A stretch of 64,000 nucleotides of DNA from positions 310,001-374,000 of the forward strand of contig NZ_JALGRO010000002.1 of assembly GCF_022815645.1 (NCBI RefSeq). The letters run 5' to 3'. The position numbers and the translations under genes are program-made. Every line of letters begins with the position of its first letter. Position 1 is the first letter of the stretch. Source of the DNA: Curtobacterium sp. VKM Ac-2922. GTDB taxonomy: Bacteria; Actinomycetota; Actinomycetes; Actinomycetales; Microbacteriaceae. Positions 35,539 through 43,950 of this stretch are shown here, piece by piece. The notes below the pieces were generated by a model that saw only the letters and a program-made list of their open reading frames with translations, was not told where the DNA came from and did no database searches.

Positions 35539-35587
35539 CGAAAGCGACAGATCTCCGCGGACTGTCCGCGGAGATCTGTCGCTTTCG
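35539..35587. terminator. Long perfect palindrome, copy 2, between convergent genes
   Basis: Perfect 23-nt arms (35539-35561, 35565-35587) around loop CTG. The outer part begins CGAAAGCGACAGAT, the core shared with the element at 1289-1341. It is placed where a bidirectional terminator for fumC and the phoH-like gene would be expected. Confidence 0.85.
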
Positions 35588-35619
35588 CAAGGAGGACGGC
35601 CGAGCGATGGGCCCCCGCG

Positions 35620-36987
35620 CTACACCAGGTCGGGCGAGTCCAGCATCTCGGTCACCAGCGCAGCGATCGCCGAGCGCTCCGACCGCGTCAGCGTGACGTG
35701 CGCGAACAGCGGGTGGCCCTTCAGCCGCTCGATCACCGAGGCGACCCCGTCGTGCCGGCCGACCCGCAGGTTGTCGCGCTGTGCGACGTCGTGTGTGAGC
35801 ACCACGCGCGAGTTCTGCCCGATGCGGGACAGCATGGTCAGCAGGACGTTGCGCTCGAGCGACTGCGCCTCGTCGACGATCACGAACGCGTCGTGCAGCG
35901 AACGACCGCGGATGTGGGTGAGCGGCAGGACCTCGAGCATGCCGCGCTCGACGACCTCGTCCAGCACGTTGTCCGACACCAGCGCGCCGAGGGTGTCGTA
36001 GACCGCCTGCGCCCACGGGTTCATCTTCTCGCTGGCATCACCCGGCAGGAAGCCGAGTTCCTGGCCCCCGACCGCGTACAGCGGGCGGAACACCATGATC
36101 TTCTTGTGCTGCTGACGTTCCAGGACCGCTTCGAGCCCCGCGCACAGGGCGAGCGCCGACTTGCCCGTGCCGGCGCTGCCGCCGAGGGACACGATGCCGA
36201 TCTCCGGGTCGAGCAGCGCGTCGATCGCCAGGCGCTGCTCGGCGGACCGGCCGCGCAGGCCGAAGACCTCGCGGTCCCCGCGCACCAGGGACACCGAGCC
36301 GGCGGTGTGCACGCGGCCGAGCGCCGACCCGCGTTCGGAGTGGATGACGACCCCGGTGTTGACCGGGACACCGGCCAGCTGCGAGGACGCGATCTCCTCG
36401 CGCTCGTACAGGTCGGACATCTGCTCGCCCGACACCTGCAGGTCGGTGATGCCCGTGTACCCGGAGTCGACGGCGAGTTCGGCGCGGTACTCCTCGGCGG
36501 CCAGCCCCACCGAGGCGGCCTTGACGCGCAGCGGCAGGTCCTTCGACACGACCACCACGTCGAGACCGTCGTTCGCCAGGTTCATCGCGACGGCCAGGAT
36601 GCGGGAGTCGTTGTCGCCGAGCTGCAGCCCGGACGGCAGGACGGACTGGTTGGAGTGGTTGAGCTCGACGCGCAGCGACCCGCCGTCGCCGACCGCGACC
36701 GGGAAGTCGAGCCGTTCGTGCTCGATGCGGAGCTCGTCGAGGATGCGGAGGGCCTGCCGGGCGAAGTACCCGATCTCGGGGTCGTTGCGCTTGGACTCGA
36801 GTTCACTGACGACCACGACGGGCAGCACGACCGCGTGTTCGTCGAAGCGGAACAGGGCCCGCGGATCGCTCAGCAGCACCGAGGTGTCCAGCACGTACGT
36901 GCGCTGGGCGGTGTCCGTCGACCGCGCGGCCGAAGCCGAGGTCGACGCTGCTGACGAGGTTCCGTGGGAGACGTTCTGAGAGGTCAC
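35620..36987 (-). CDS. PhoH2-like PIN-domain / PhoH ATPase fusion
   Basis: 455 residues. The N-terminal PIN ribonuclease domain has [12 protein letters not shown] (about 31-42) and acidic residues in [13 protein letters not shown]. The C-terminal PhoH P-loop ATPase has [17 protein letters not shown] (about 265-280), Walker [13 protein letters not shown] (about 370) and [13 protein letters not shown] 36987 has GGAG 5 nt upstream; GTG 36993 overlaps that site, so I prefer the former. Family members unwind and cleave RNA. The order fumC / phoH matches other actinobacteria. Confidence 0.93.
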   Translation of the reverse strand: MTSQNVSHGTSSAASTSASAARSTDTAQRTYVLDTSVLLSDPRALFRFDEHAVVLPVVVVSELESKRNDPEIGYFARQALRILDELRIEHERLDFPVAVGDGGSLRVELNHSNQSVLPSGLQLGDNDSRILAVAMNLANDGLDVVVVSKDLPLRVKAASVGLAAEEYRAELAVDSGYTGITDLQVSGEQMSDLYEREEIASSQLAGVPVNTGVVIHSERGSALGRVHTAGSVSLVRGDREVFGLRGRSAEQRLAIDALLDPEIGIVSLGGSAGTGKSALALCAGLEAVLERQQHKKIMVFRPLYAVGGQELGFLPGDASEKMNPWAQAVYDTLGALVSDNVLDEVVERGMLEVLPLTHIRGRSLHDAFVIVDEAQSLERNVLLTMLSRIGQNSRVVLTHDVAQRDNLRVGRHDGVASVIERLKGHPLFAHVTLTRSERSAIAALVTEMLDSPDLV

Positions 36988-37260
36988 GACCACTCCATCC
37001 CCGGGCCGCGACGGGCCCGGTCCTTGTCCTCGACACGGCCACGGAGCGGGTCCCGAAGCACCGACTGTGGCCGCTTCGATCGGGCGCGGTGCCCGATGTG
37101 GTCAAGCTACGTCGGCCCACCGACAGGGTCGTCACCGACACGCGGATCGCTCGGTTACGTTCGCGTGAACGGGACCTGAGCGCCTGTCGGCCGGGAGGCC
37201 CGGGGCGGCCCCGCCACGCGCCTTCCGCCCGCCGGTCCCACGTCCCGCCCGCACCCGTCC

Positions 37261-37334
37261 CGCCGAGTCTCGGCCCGGCGGACACAATGCGGCATCCGGC
37301 GGCGCAAAACTGTCCGCATGGCCGAGACTCGGCG
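37261..37334. terminator. Long stem-loop in gene-free 36988-37376
   Basis: The 389-base gap holds no gene I can support. Its 3' part forms a two-step stem: 15-nt perfect arms 37261-37275/37320-37334 (CGCCGAGTCTCGGCC) and inner arms GCGGACA/TGTCCGC (37278-37284/37311-37317). It lies 42 bases past the aminotransferase stop (minus strand), so it probably terminates that gene. The 5' part near 37196 carries GGGAGGCCCGGGGCGG, a loose relative of the stem family. Confidence 0.65.
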
Positions 37335-37376
37335 CCGCCGGCCCGCCGGCCAGCCGCGCGGAGCGCGCGCCCGGCG

Positions 37377-38495
37377 TCAGGCGGACGTGGCGTACGAGAT
37401 GCAGGCGTCGCGGAACATGTCGAGCGTCTCGTCGGTGGTCGACGCGAACACCGACACGCGGACGTTGCCCGACCGGGTGCTCGTCGTGACCCCGTGGTTG
37501 TGCAGCGCGGCCGACAGCGCGGTGAGCTTGCCCGCGGCCGGTCGGAGCACCACGATGCCCGCACGCTCGGCCGGGTCGCGGCTGGACTCGACCTCGAGCC
37601 CGAACTCGTCCGCGATCGCGAACACCCGCTCGACACGGTCCGACACCCGCTCCTGCACGGCGGCGACCCCGACGGCGGTCAGGCGTTCGAGGGCGACCGC
37701 CATGCGCGCCTGGGCGACGGGGTCGATCCGCGTCATCGTGAACCCGGCGGCACCCGGTTTGACCGACGGCACCTCGGCGGGCCACCCGGTCGTGCCGTGC
37801 GGCCCGGACAGTGCGGGGCGCAGCCGGTCCAGCGCGCGGTCGCTGAACGCGACGAAGCCCGTGCCCCAGCCAGCGTGCAGCCACTTCTGTCCGCCGGTGG
37901 CGACGACGTCCGCGGCCTCGTACGCGGCGTCGGTGACCCCGAACCCCTGGATGGCGTCGACGATGAGCAGGCGGTCGCCGATGACCTCGCGCATCGCGGC
38001 CAGGTCCGTCCGGTAGCCGGTGCGCCAGTCGACCAGCGACACGGCGACAGCGGCGACGTCATCGCCGTCCTGCAGGCGCGACCGGACGAGCGACGGGGTG
38101 ACCCAGCCGGCACCGGACTCGATGACGACGGGGCGGACGCGGCCGCCGGTGGCCGACGCGGCGCTGGCGAGCGCGAGCGGCATCGAGGGGTAGTCGTCCG
38201 CGGCGACGAGCACCCCGCCCGTGAGACCGAACGCGGTGTGCAGCAGCCCGGGCGTGGTGGCGGTCTGCGAGACGACCTGGTCCTCGCGTCGCCCGACCAG
38301 CCGTGCGGCCACGGCGCGGACGCGGGCGTCCTGCTCGTCGAGGGTGTCCATCGCACCGAAGCGCATGTGCGCCTGGATGGTGCCGAGCACGCGCTGTTCC
38401 TCGAGCACGGCGGTCTGGACCGGTCCGAACGCCGCGTGGTCGAGGTAGCCGGGGTCTTCGGAGAAGCCCGCGGCATACTCGTCGATCGTGGTCAC
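37377..38495 (-). CDS. Class V aminotransferase family PLP enzyme
   Basis: 372 residues. GYLDHAAFGPVQTAV (about 16-30) is the typical N-terminal substrate loop. LLIVDAIQGFGVTD (about 178) carries the PLP aspartate, and the PLP lysine is in VATGGQKWLHAGWGTGF (about 203). GTG 38495 has AAAGG 8 nt upstream; GTG 38504 would overlap it. Family members are cysteine desulfurases, kynureninase-like enzymes or transaminases; no SufS-type active-site cysteine motif is evident, so the substrate is unknown. Confidence 0.87.
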   Translation of the reverse strand: MTTIDEYAAGFSEDPGYLDHAAFGPVQTAVLEEQRVLGTIQAHMRFGAMDTLDEQDARVRAVAARLVGRREDQVVSQTATTPGLLHTAFGLTGGVLVAADDYPSMPLALASAASATGGRVRPVVIESGAGWVTPSLVRSRLQDGDDVAAVAVSLVDWRTGYRTDLAAMREVIGDRLLIVDAIQGFGVTDAAYEAADVVATGGQKWLHAGWGTGFVAFSDRALDRLRPALSGPHGTTGWPAEVPSVKPGAAGFTMTRIDPVAQARMAVALERLTAVGVAAVQERVSDRVERVFAIADEFGLEVESSRDPAERAGIVVLRPAAGKLTALSAALHNHGVTTSTRSGNVRVSVFASTTDETLDMFRDACISYATSA

Positions 38496-38578
38496 AGGGT
38501 GCACCTTTCAGCGGAACAGAACCCTGAGAGTCTACTGGGACGGATCGGACGCATCGACCAGTCGGCCGATGCACGCAC

Positions 38579-39364
38579 TCAGCCGCCGAACCGGCGTGAC
38601 CGCAGCCCGAAGTCGCGGACCGCGCGCAGGAAGTCGACCTCGCGCAGGTCCGGGTAGAACGCCTCGACGAAGTAGAACTCGCTGTGCGCGCTCTGCCACA
38701 GCATGAAGTCCGACAGGCGCTGCTCGCCCGAGGTCCGGATCATCAGGTCCGGGTCGGGCTGCCCCTGCGTGTACAGGTGGTCGCCGATGAGCTCGGGGGT
38801 CAGCACCTCGGCCAGGGTGTCGAGCGTGCCGCCGCCCTCGCCGTGGGCACGGACGATGCTGCGCATGGCGTCGGCGATCTCGCGCCGCCCGCCGTACCCG
38901 ACCGCCAGGTTGATGTGCAGCCCGGTGTGGTCGGCGCTGCGGGACTCGGCATCGGCGAGCGCGGTCACCAGCGCAGGTGGCAGCCCGTCGTTCGACCCGA
39001 CGTGCTGCACCCGCCACGAGCGGTGGTGCGAGAGTCGGTCGGCCAGGGTGGCGATGATGTCGAGGAGCTGTTCGAGCTCGTCGCCGCCACGCCCCTTGAG
39101 GTTGTCGGCGGACAGCAGGTAGAGCGTGACCACCTGCACGCCGAGGTCATCGCACCAGCCCAGGAACTCGGGGATCTTCGCCGCGCCGGCACGGTGTCCG
39201 TGGGCGGCGGTCTCGAGCCCGAGCTGCTTGGCCCACCGCCGGTTGCCGTCCACGATCATCGCGACGTGCTTGGGCTTCGGGGCGTTCTCGATCTCCTTGC
39301 GGATGCGCTGCTGGTACGCGCGGTAGAGGATCCCGCGTCCCGCCCATCCCAGCCTGCCCGTCAC
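38579..39364 (-). CDS. uppS: Isoprenyl (undecaprenyl) diphosphate synthase
   Basis: 261 residues, cis-prenyltransferase making the lipid carrier for cell-wall synthesis. Catalytic VAMIVDGNRRWAKQLGLE (about 34), GHRAGAAKI, YLLSADNLKGRGGDEL (about 83) and the C-terminal RTSGEQRLSDFMLWQSAHSEFYF (about 213) are all conserved. GTG 39364 is preceded by TACGCT at 6 nt; the frame is open 21 codons upstream, but that reads across the promoter. Confidence 0.96.
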   Translation of the reverse strand: MTGRLGWAGRGILYRAYQQRIRKEIENAPKPKHVAMIVDGNRRWAKQLGLETAAHGHRAGAAKIPEFLGWCDDLGVQVVTLYLLSADNLKGRGGDELEQLLDIIATLADRLSHHRSWRVQHVGSNDGLPPALVTALADAESRSADHTGLHINLAVGYGGRREIADAMRSIVRAHGEGGGTLDTLAEVLTPELIGDHLYTQGQPDPDLMIRTSGEQRLSDFMLWQSAHSEFYFVEAFYPDLREVDFLRAVRDFGLRSRRFGG

Positions 39365-39370
39365 GCGACG

Positions 39371-39376
39371 AGCGTA
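39371..39376 (-). promoter_or_regulatory. -10 box of uppS, leaderless arrangement
   Basis: TACGCT on the minus strand, 6 nt before GTG 39364. Confidence 0.5.
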
Positions 39377-39426
39377 GTGCACCGAGCCTCGGTGCGGACT
39401 CCCAGCGGAGCCGCGCCCGGCGGCCA

Positions 39427-39432
39427 TATCGT
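39427..39432 (+). promoter_or_regulatory. -10 box of the hemolysin III gene, leaderless arrangement
   Basis: TATCGT, 6 nt before ATG 39439. Confidence 0.5.
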
Positions 39433-39438
39433 CGGAGC

Positions 39439-40143
39439 ATGCAGCACGACCGGGACGCCCAGACCCTGCCCCACGTCCCGTTCTCGGAAGAAGCCACGAC
39501 CTCCGTTGACGAGCGCCCGGCCTGGCGCGGCTGGATCCACCTCGGCACGTTCCCGTTCGCGCTGGCGATGGGCATCGTGCTCGTCACGCTCGCCGCCACC
39601 CCCGCTGCGAAGGCCGGTTCGGCGGTCTTCACGGCGACGTCACTCGTGATGTTCGGCGTCTCGGCGACGTACCACCGCTTCCCGTGGGGGCCGACGGTCA
39701 AGCGGGTGCTCAAGCGCATCGACCACACGAACATCTTCCTGCTCATCGCGGGGACGTACACGCCCGTCGCGGTCTGTGCTCTGCCACACACGCTCATGGT
39801 CGTGGTGCTCTGGGTGATGTGGGGCGGCGCGCTGCTCGGCATCGCCTTCCGCGTGTTCTGGATCAACGCCCCGCGGTGGCTGTACGTGCCGCTGTACCTG
39901 GCGCTCGGCTGCGCGGCACTCGGCATCCTGCCCCAGCTCTTCGCAGCGAGCGTGCCGATGACGGTGCTCGTGCTGGCCGGCGGTCTGGCCTACGTCATCG
40001 GTGCGGTCGTGTACGGGTTCAAGTGGCCGAACCCGTCGGCGACGGTCTTCGGCTTCCACGAGGTCTTCCACGCCCTGACGGTCGCCGCGTTCGCCGCGCA
40101 GTGGGCGGGCATCCTGATCGTGGCGCTGCACCCCGTCCGCTGA
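39439..40143 (+). CDS. Hemolysin III / PAQR-like membrane protein
   Basis: 234 residues with seven predicted membrane segments after a 28-residue cytoplasmic tail. Conserved polar motifs of the family: SATYHRFPW (about 75), KRIDHTNIFLLIAGTYTPV (about 95-113) and FHEVFHALTVAAF (about 205), supplying the putative metal-binding His/Asp set shared with adiponectin-receptor proteins. Often found beside uppS in actinobacteria, here divergent. Hemolytic activity should not be assumed. Confidence 0.92.
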   Translation: MQHDRDAQTLPHVPFSEEATTSVDERPAWRGWIHLGTFPFALAMGIVLVTLAATPAAKAGSAVFTATSLVMFGVSATYHRFPWGPTVKRVLKRIDHTNIFLLIAGTYTPVAVCALPHTLMVVVLWVMWGGALLGIAFRVFWINAPRWLYVPLYLALGCAALGILPQLFAASVPMTVLVLAGGLAYVIGAVVYGFKWPNPSATVFGFHEVFHALTVAAFAAQWAGILIVALHPVR

Positions 40144-40245
40144 CCACGCGCGTTCTGTCCCCTCGCACGCGCGATGGGAAGTCGGATCGCGCGTGGTCAC
40201 CCCGAAGATCCGACCCACCACGCGCGATCCGACCCACCACGCGCG
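40142..40245. repeat. Inverted and tandem repeats in a 3' region
   Basis: GACCACGCGCG (40142-40152) pairs with CGCGCGTGGTC (40188-40198). They are followed by two tandem 19-bp units GATCCGACCCACCACGCGC (40207-40225, 40226-40244). A degenerate GGACGGGAGGC stem-family element then lies at 40260-40303. Confidence 0.75.
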
Positions 40246-40315
40246 GGCGCACCACCGGGCGGACGGGAGGCTCGTGGCGATGCCGCCACACGCCTGCGGT
40301 CCGTCAGGTGCTCGG

Positions 40316-40600
40316 CTAGCCGCGCTCGGTGTCGTCGTCGACGTCGGTGCGGCCCGGCTCGGCCGGCCCGTCGGCCGGGGTCTCGCCACGCGCCTCGGCC
40401 TCGAGGCGGTCGCGGATCTCGGCGCGGTAGCGGGTGCGTCGGATGCGTCGGGTCATGTCGACGATGAGCAGGATCGTCACGACCGCCACCAGGGCGATCG
40501 CGATGAAGCCGACCACACCCGGAGTGACGTCGACGTCCGGCACGGCCGAGGTGGGGCTGGGGCTCGGGGTGGCGGCGAGCACCGCTGCGATGACACTCAC
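40316..40600 (-). CDS. Small single-pass membrane protein
   Basis: 94 residues. A short N-terminus with PSPSPTSAVPDVDVTPG is followed by one membrane helix (VVGFIAIALVAVVTILLIVDM, about 30-50) and a strongly charged cytoplasmic tail (RRIRRTRYRAEIRDRLEAEARGE). GTG 40600 overlaps the mca stop (GTGA), so it is translated with mca. Similar short proteins accompany mca in Microbacteriaceae. Function unknown. Confidence 0.82.
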   Translation of the reverse strand: MSVIAAVLAATPSPSPTSAVPDVDVTPGVVGFIAIALVAVVTILLIVDMTRRIRRTRYRAEIRDRLEAEARGETPADGPAEPGRTDVDDDTERG

Positions 40601-41487
40601 GCGTTGTCGTCCTGTTCCGGCGGGATGCCCGTGAAGAGATCGGTCTCGGGCACCTCGGTGGGCACCCGGGCGTCGATCAGCTGGTAGTCCTCCGTCGGCC
40701 ACAGCGTCGCCGCCAGGTCGTTCGGCAGGTGGAAGAACGCGCTGTCCGGCGGCACCTGGCTGGCGTGGGCGCGCAGTGCGGCGTCACGGGCGTCGAAGTA
40801 CTCGTGCACGTCGACGTGGGTCGTGGACAGGTCGGGTCGGTCGGCGAACCGTTCGACCCACTCGCCCAACTGCTCCACCGCCGGGCTGTCCGGCTCGCGT
40901 TCCCTGAGCGCCTCGAAGATCGTGCGGAAGCGGACGGGGTTCATCGTGCGCTCGTAGTACAGCTTCGCGATCTGCCACGGTTCGCCCGCCTCGGGGTACT
41001 TCGTCGGGTCGCCGGCATCGCGCCAGGCGGCCATCGAGACCTCGTGTGTGCGGATGTGGTCGGGGTGCGGGTAGCCGCCGTTCTCGTCGTAGGTGACGAG
41101 CACGTGCGGGCGGAACCGGCGCACGACCCGCACGAGTGCTTCGGTGGAGTACTCCAGCGGCACGGTCGAGAACGTGCCCGGCCGGACGGTCTCGCCCTTG
41201 TCGGCATCGGGCAGGCCGGAGTCGTGGTAGCCGAGCCAGACGTGCTGGATCCCCATCGCTGCCTGCGCTGCCGCCATCTCGCCACGACGGAACCCCGCCA
41301 TGTCGCGGTGGGCGCGGCTGGTGGCCGGTTCGCCGAGCTGTTCGTTGAGGATGTCCCCGGCTTCGCCACCCGTGCACGAGACCACCAGGACCTCGTTGCC
41401 CTCGGCCACGTACTTCGCCGCGGTGGCCGCTCCCTTGCTCGACTCGTCGTCGGGGTGGGCGTGCACGGCCATCAGGCGGTAGGCCAC
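40597..41487 (-). CDS. mca: Mycothiol conjugate amidase
   Basis: 296 residues, zinc amidase that cleaves mycothiol S-conjugates in detoxification. LmbE-fold zinc motifs AVHAHPDDESSKGAATAA (about 7-24) and YPHPDHIRTHEVSM (about 145-158) are visible. DENGGYPHPDH and the C-terminal FHLPNDLAATLWPTEDYQL distinguish Mca from the deacetylase MshB. It shows that this organism uses mycothiol. Confidence 0.94.
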   Translation of the reverse strand: MAYRLMAVHAHPDDESSKGAATAAKYVAEGNEVLVVSCTGGEAGDILNEQLGEPATSRAHRDMAGFRRGEMAAAQAAMGIQHVWLGYHDSGLPDADKGETVRPGTFSTVPLEYSTEALVRVVRRFRPHVLVTYDENGGYPHPDHIRTHEVSMAAWRDAGDPTKYPEAGEPWQIAKLYYERTMNPVRFRTIFEALREREPDSPAVEQLGEWVERFADRPDLSTTHVDVHEYFDARDAALRAHASQVPPDSAFFHLPNDLAATLWPTEDYQLIDARVPTEVPETDLFTGIPPEQDDNA

Positions 41488-41521
41488 GGAGGTTCCTCAC
41501 TGCTGGGGATCGGGGACTCGG

Positions 41522-42001
41522 GTGGACACGAGGCGACGTGAACTACCCTGGGACCAGGATATCCACCCCGGGAGCCCCCAACTGTCCGAACACCCCACCC
41601 CGAGCGCCACCGCCACCCTCGACGACCGCTACGGCCGCACCCCCGGTCGCTCGCGTCGAACGCGGCTGATCGCGATCCTCGTCGCGGCGGCGATCGTCGT
41701 GGTCTTCGGCGCCTGGGTGATCTGGGCCGGCCCGGGCCAGACCTCGCACGGACTCGACTCCGACGACGTCGGCTACAAGATCGTCTCCGAGCACCGCGCG
41801 ACCGTCGACTCGCAGGTGTCGGTCGACCCGGGCACCGCCGCAGAGTGTGCCGTCCAGGTGCTCGACAAGTCGTACACGATCGTCGGGTGGAAGGTCGTCA
41901 CGCTGCCTCCGGCCACGGAACGCACCCGCTCGATCACCACCACGGTCAACACCACGACACGCGGCGTGACCGGCTTGATCCACACCTGCTGGGTTCCCTA
42001 G
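41522..42001 (+). CDS. DUF4307 membrane protein
   Basis: 159 residues as drawn from GTG 41522. The conserved part begins at LDDRYGRTPGRSR (about 33-45). It continues with one membrane segment (LIAILVAAAIVVVFGAWVIW, about 50-69) and an extracytoplasmic domain (SVDPGTAAECAVQVLDKSYTIVGWKVV) with two cysteines. Most family members start close to the LDDRYGRT motif. The true start may therefore be further in, but no ATG or GTG is there. Lies between mca and greA as in related genomes. Confidence 0.82.
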   Translation: MDTRRRELPWDQDIHPGSPQLSEHPTPSATATLDDRYGRTPGRSRRTRLIAILVAAAIVVVFGAWVIWAGPGQTSHGLDSDDVGYKIVSEHRATVDSQVSVDPGTAAECAVQVLDKSYTIVGWKVVTLPPATERTRSITTTVNTTTRGVTGLIHTCWVP

Positions 42002-42020
42002 ACTGCCCTGATTCGCCTGA

Positions 42021-42053
42021 CGAGATCGACCGCTCCGGTCGGTCTCGTTCTTT
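42021..42053 (+). terminator. Intrinsic terminator or attenuator in the greA leader
   Basis: 11-bp stem (42021-42031 / 42037-42047, one G-U pair), 5-nt loop GCTCC, then TTCTTTC. It ends about 22 bases before the greA start and 20 bases after the DUF4307 stop. Confidence 0.65.
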
Positions 42054-42075
42054 CATGGCCGAAGGGATGACCATC

Positions 42076-42564
42076 ATGAGCAACGACACGCAGGCCACCT
42101 GGCTGACCCAGGACGCCTACGACCGTCTCAAGGCGGAGCTCGAAGAGCTGAGCGGCCCCGGCCGTGCCGAGATCGCGAACCGCATCGAGGCCGCGCGCGA
42201 AGAGGGCGACCTCAAGGAGAACGGCGGCTACCACGCCGCCAAGGACGAGCAGGGCAAGATCGAGGCCCGCATCCGCGTCCTCACGAACCTGCTGAAGACC
42301 GCCACCGTCACCGAGGCCGAGTTCGACGGCACCGTCGAGCCGGGCACCGTCGTCACGGCCACGATCGCCGGCGACCCGTCGACGTTCCTGGTCGGCTCGC
42401 GTGAGATCGTCGCCGAGGGCTCGGACCTGACCGTCTACAGCCCCGTCAGCCCGGTCGGTGCTGCGATCGTCGGCCTGCGCGCCGGCGACTCCACGCACTA
42501 CACCGCGCCGAACGGCAAGGAGATCGCGGTCGAGGTCACGAACGTCGAGCGCTACGAGCCGTAG
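42076..42564 (+). CDS. greA: Transcription elongation factor GreA
   Basis: 162 residues. An N-terminal coiled coil carries the acidic tip ARE-EGDLKENGGYHAAKDEQ (about 37-56), which reaches into the RNA polymerase secondary channel to rescue arrested complexes. A C-terminal FKBP-like domain ends with SPVGAAIVGLRAGDSTHYTAPNGKEIAVEV. GAAGGG lies 9 nt before ATG 42076; ATG 42067 is less well placed. A U-rich hairpin just upstream may attenuate it. Confidence 0.96.
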   Translation: MSNDTQATWLTQDAYDRLKAELEELSGPGRAEIANRIEAAREEGDLKENGGYHAAKDEQGKIEARIRVLTNLLKTATVTEAEFDGTVEPGTVVTATIAGDPSTFLVGSREIVAEGSDLTVYSPVSPVGAAIVGLRAGDSTHYTAPNGKEIAVEVTNVERYEP

Positions 42565-42577
42565 GCGCGCTGCGCAT

Positions 42578-42621
42578 CGGACAGGAGGCCCGTGGCGGGA
42601 TCGCCACGGGCCTCCTGTCCG
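42578..42621. terminator. Terminator between convergent greA and ilvA (complete stem-family member)
   Basis: Perfect 20-nt arms (CGGACAGGAGGCCCGTGGCG and its complement at 42602-42621) with loop GGAT. The best-preserved copy of the recurring hairpin. Confidence 0.9.
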
Positions 42622-42660
42622 TCTCGGGGTCGGGAACCGACCCCACCGGTCACCGCCGGC

Positions 42661-43905
42661 TCAGGGCTGCAGCAGCTCCGGGCGGAAGCCGGCCTCGTGC
42701 AGGCGCTGGATGACCTCTTCGGCGTGTTCCGGCCCGCGAGCCTCGATCGACAGGTCGAGCGCGACCTGGTTGATGACGAGCCCCTGGCCGTGCCGGGTGT
42801 GCAGGACCTCGACCACGTTCGCGCCGGCGTCCGAGATGACCTGCGCGACGCGGGCCAGCTGCCCCGGGCGGTCCGGCAGCATGATCCGGATGCCGATGTA
42901 GCGCGACGCGGCGACCAGACCGCGGGTGATGATCCGCTCCATCATGAGCGGGTCGATGTTGCCGCCGCTCAGCAGGACGACGGTGCGGCCGGTGTCGTGG
43001 ACGGCGCCCGACATGATCGCGGCGACGCCCACGGCACCGGCGGCCTCGACCACGAGCTTCGCGCGCTCGAGCAGCACCAGCAGTGCGCGTGCCACGTCGT
43101 CGTCGGCGACCGTGACGATCTCGTCGACCAGGTCGCGGATGATCGGGAAGTTCATGTCGCCCGGACGCGCGACCGCGATGCCGTCGGCGATGGTGGGCGT
43201 CGTGGCGATCGTGACGGGCTCGCCAGCGTCGAGCGAGTCAGGGTAGGACGCGGCGTTCTCGGCCTGCACCCCGATGACCCGGATCGGGCGACCGAGGCGT
43301 TCCGCCAGGCCCTTCACCGCGATCGCGATGCCAGAGATCACGCCACCGCCACCGATCGGCACGACGACCGTGTCGACGTCGGGCACCTGGTCGAGGATCT
43401 CGAGACCGACCGTGCCCTGCCCGGCGATCACGTCGGGGTGGTCGAACGGCGGGATGAAGACGGCGCCCGTGCGGTGGCCGAAGTCCTTGGCGGCGGACAG
43501 CGCTTCTTCCACCGAGTGGCCACGCAGGACCACCTCGGCGCCGTAGTGCCGGGTCGCCTGCAGCTTCGGCAGGGCGACGCCGACGGGCGTGAAGATCGTG
43601 GCGGGGATGCCGAGCTCGCGGGCTGCCAGGGCGACCCCCTGCGCGTGGTTGCCGGCGCTGGCCGCCACCACGCCCATCGCCCGCTGTTCGGGGGTCAGGG
43701 CCGCCAGCCGGTTGTAGGCGCCGCGCAGCTTGTACGCCCCCGTGCGCTGCAGGTTCTCGCACTTCAGGTGCACCGGGGATCCCAGCAGCTCGGCCAGGAA
43801 CTGCGACGTCTCCATCGGCGTGACCCGGGCCACGCCCGCGATCGTCTGCCTGGCCCGCTCGATGTCGTCGAGGGTCGGGATCGTCAGCGCGGTGGTGTCG
43901 GTCAC
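42661..43905 (-). CDS. ilvA: Threonine ammonia-lyase
   Basis: 414 residues, PLP enzyme deaminating threonine to 2-oxobutanoate for isoleucine synthesis. PLP lysine motif LKCENLQRTGAYKLRGA (about 48-64), SAGNHAQGVA (about 88), glycine loop PIGGGGVISG (about 187) and a C-terminal ACT-like regulatory region (IMLPDRPGQLARVAQVISDAGANVVEVLH, about 340-368). This is the short single-ACT form. GTG 43905 is the start; the N-terminal peptide is short and variable. Confidence 0.95.
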   Translation of the reverse strand: MTDTTALTIPTLDDIERARQTIAGVARVTPMETSQFLAELLGSPVHLKCENLQRTGAYKLRGAYNRLAALTPEQRAMGVVAASAGNHAQGVALAARELGIPATIFTPVGVALPKLQATRHYGAEVVLRGHSVEEALSAAKDFGHRTGAVFIPPFDHPDVIAGQGTVGLEILDQVPDVDTVVVPIGGGGVISGIAIAVKGLAERLGRPIRVIGVQAENAASYPDSLDAGEPVTIATTPTIADGIAVARPGDMNFPIIRDLVDEIVTVADDDVARALLVLLERAKLVVEAAGAVGVAAIMSGAVHDTGRTVVLLSGGNIDPLMMERIITRGLVAASRYIGIRIMLPDRPGQLARVAQVISDAGANVVEVLHTRHGQGLVINQVALDLSIEARGPEHAEEVIQRLHEAGFRPELLQP

Positions 43906-43921
43906 CGTCCCATCATCGTCG

Positions 43922-43938
43922 GTCTCCGGGCCGGAGAC
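43922..43938. terminator. Hairpin between the AI-2E permease 3' end and ilvA
   Basis: GTCTCC/GGAGAC with loop GGGCC, extended by flanking CATCG/CGATG; 13 bases upstream (genomic) of the permease stop but outside ilvA. It could be an ilvA leader hairpin. Confidence 0.4.
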
Positions 43939-43950
43939 GAACCGATGACG

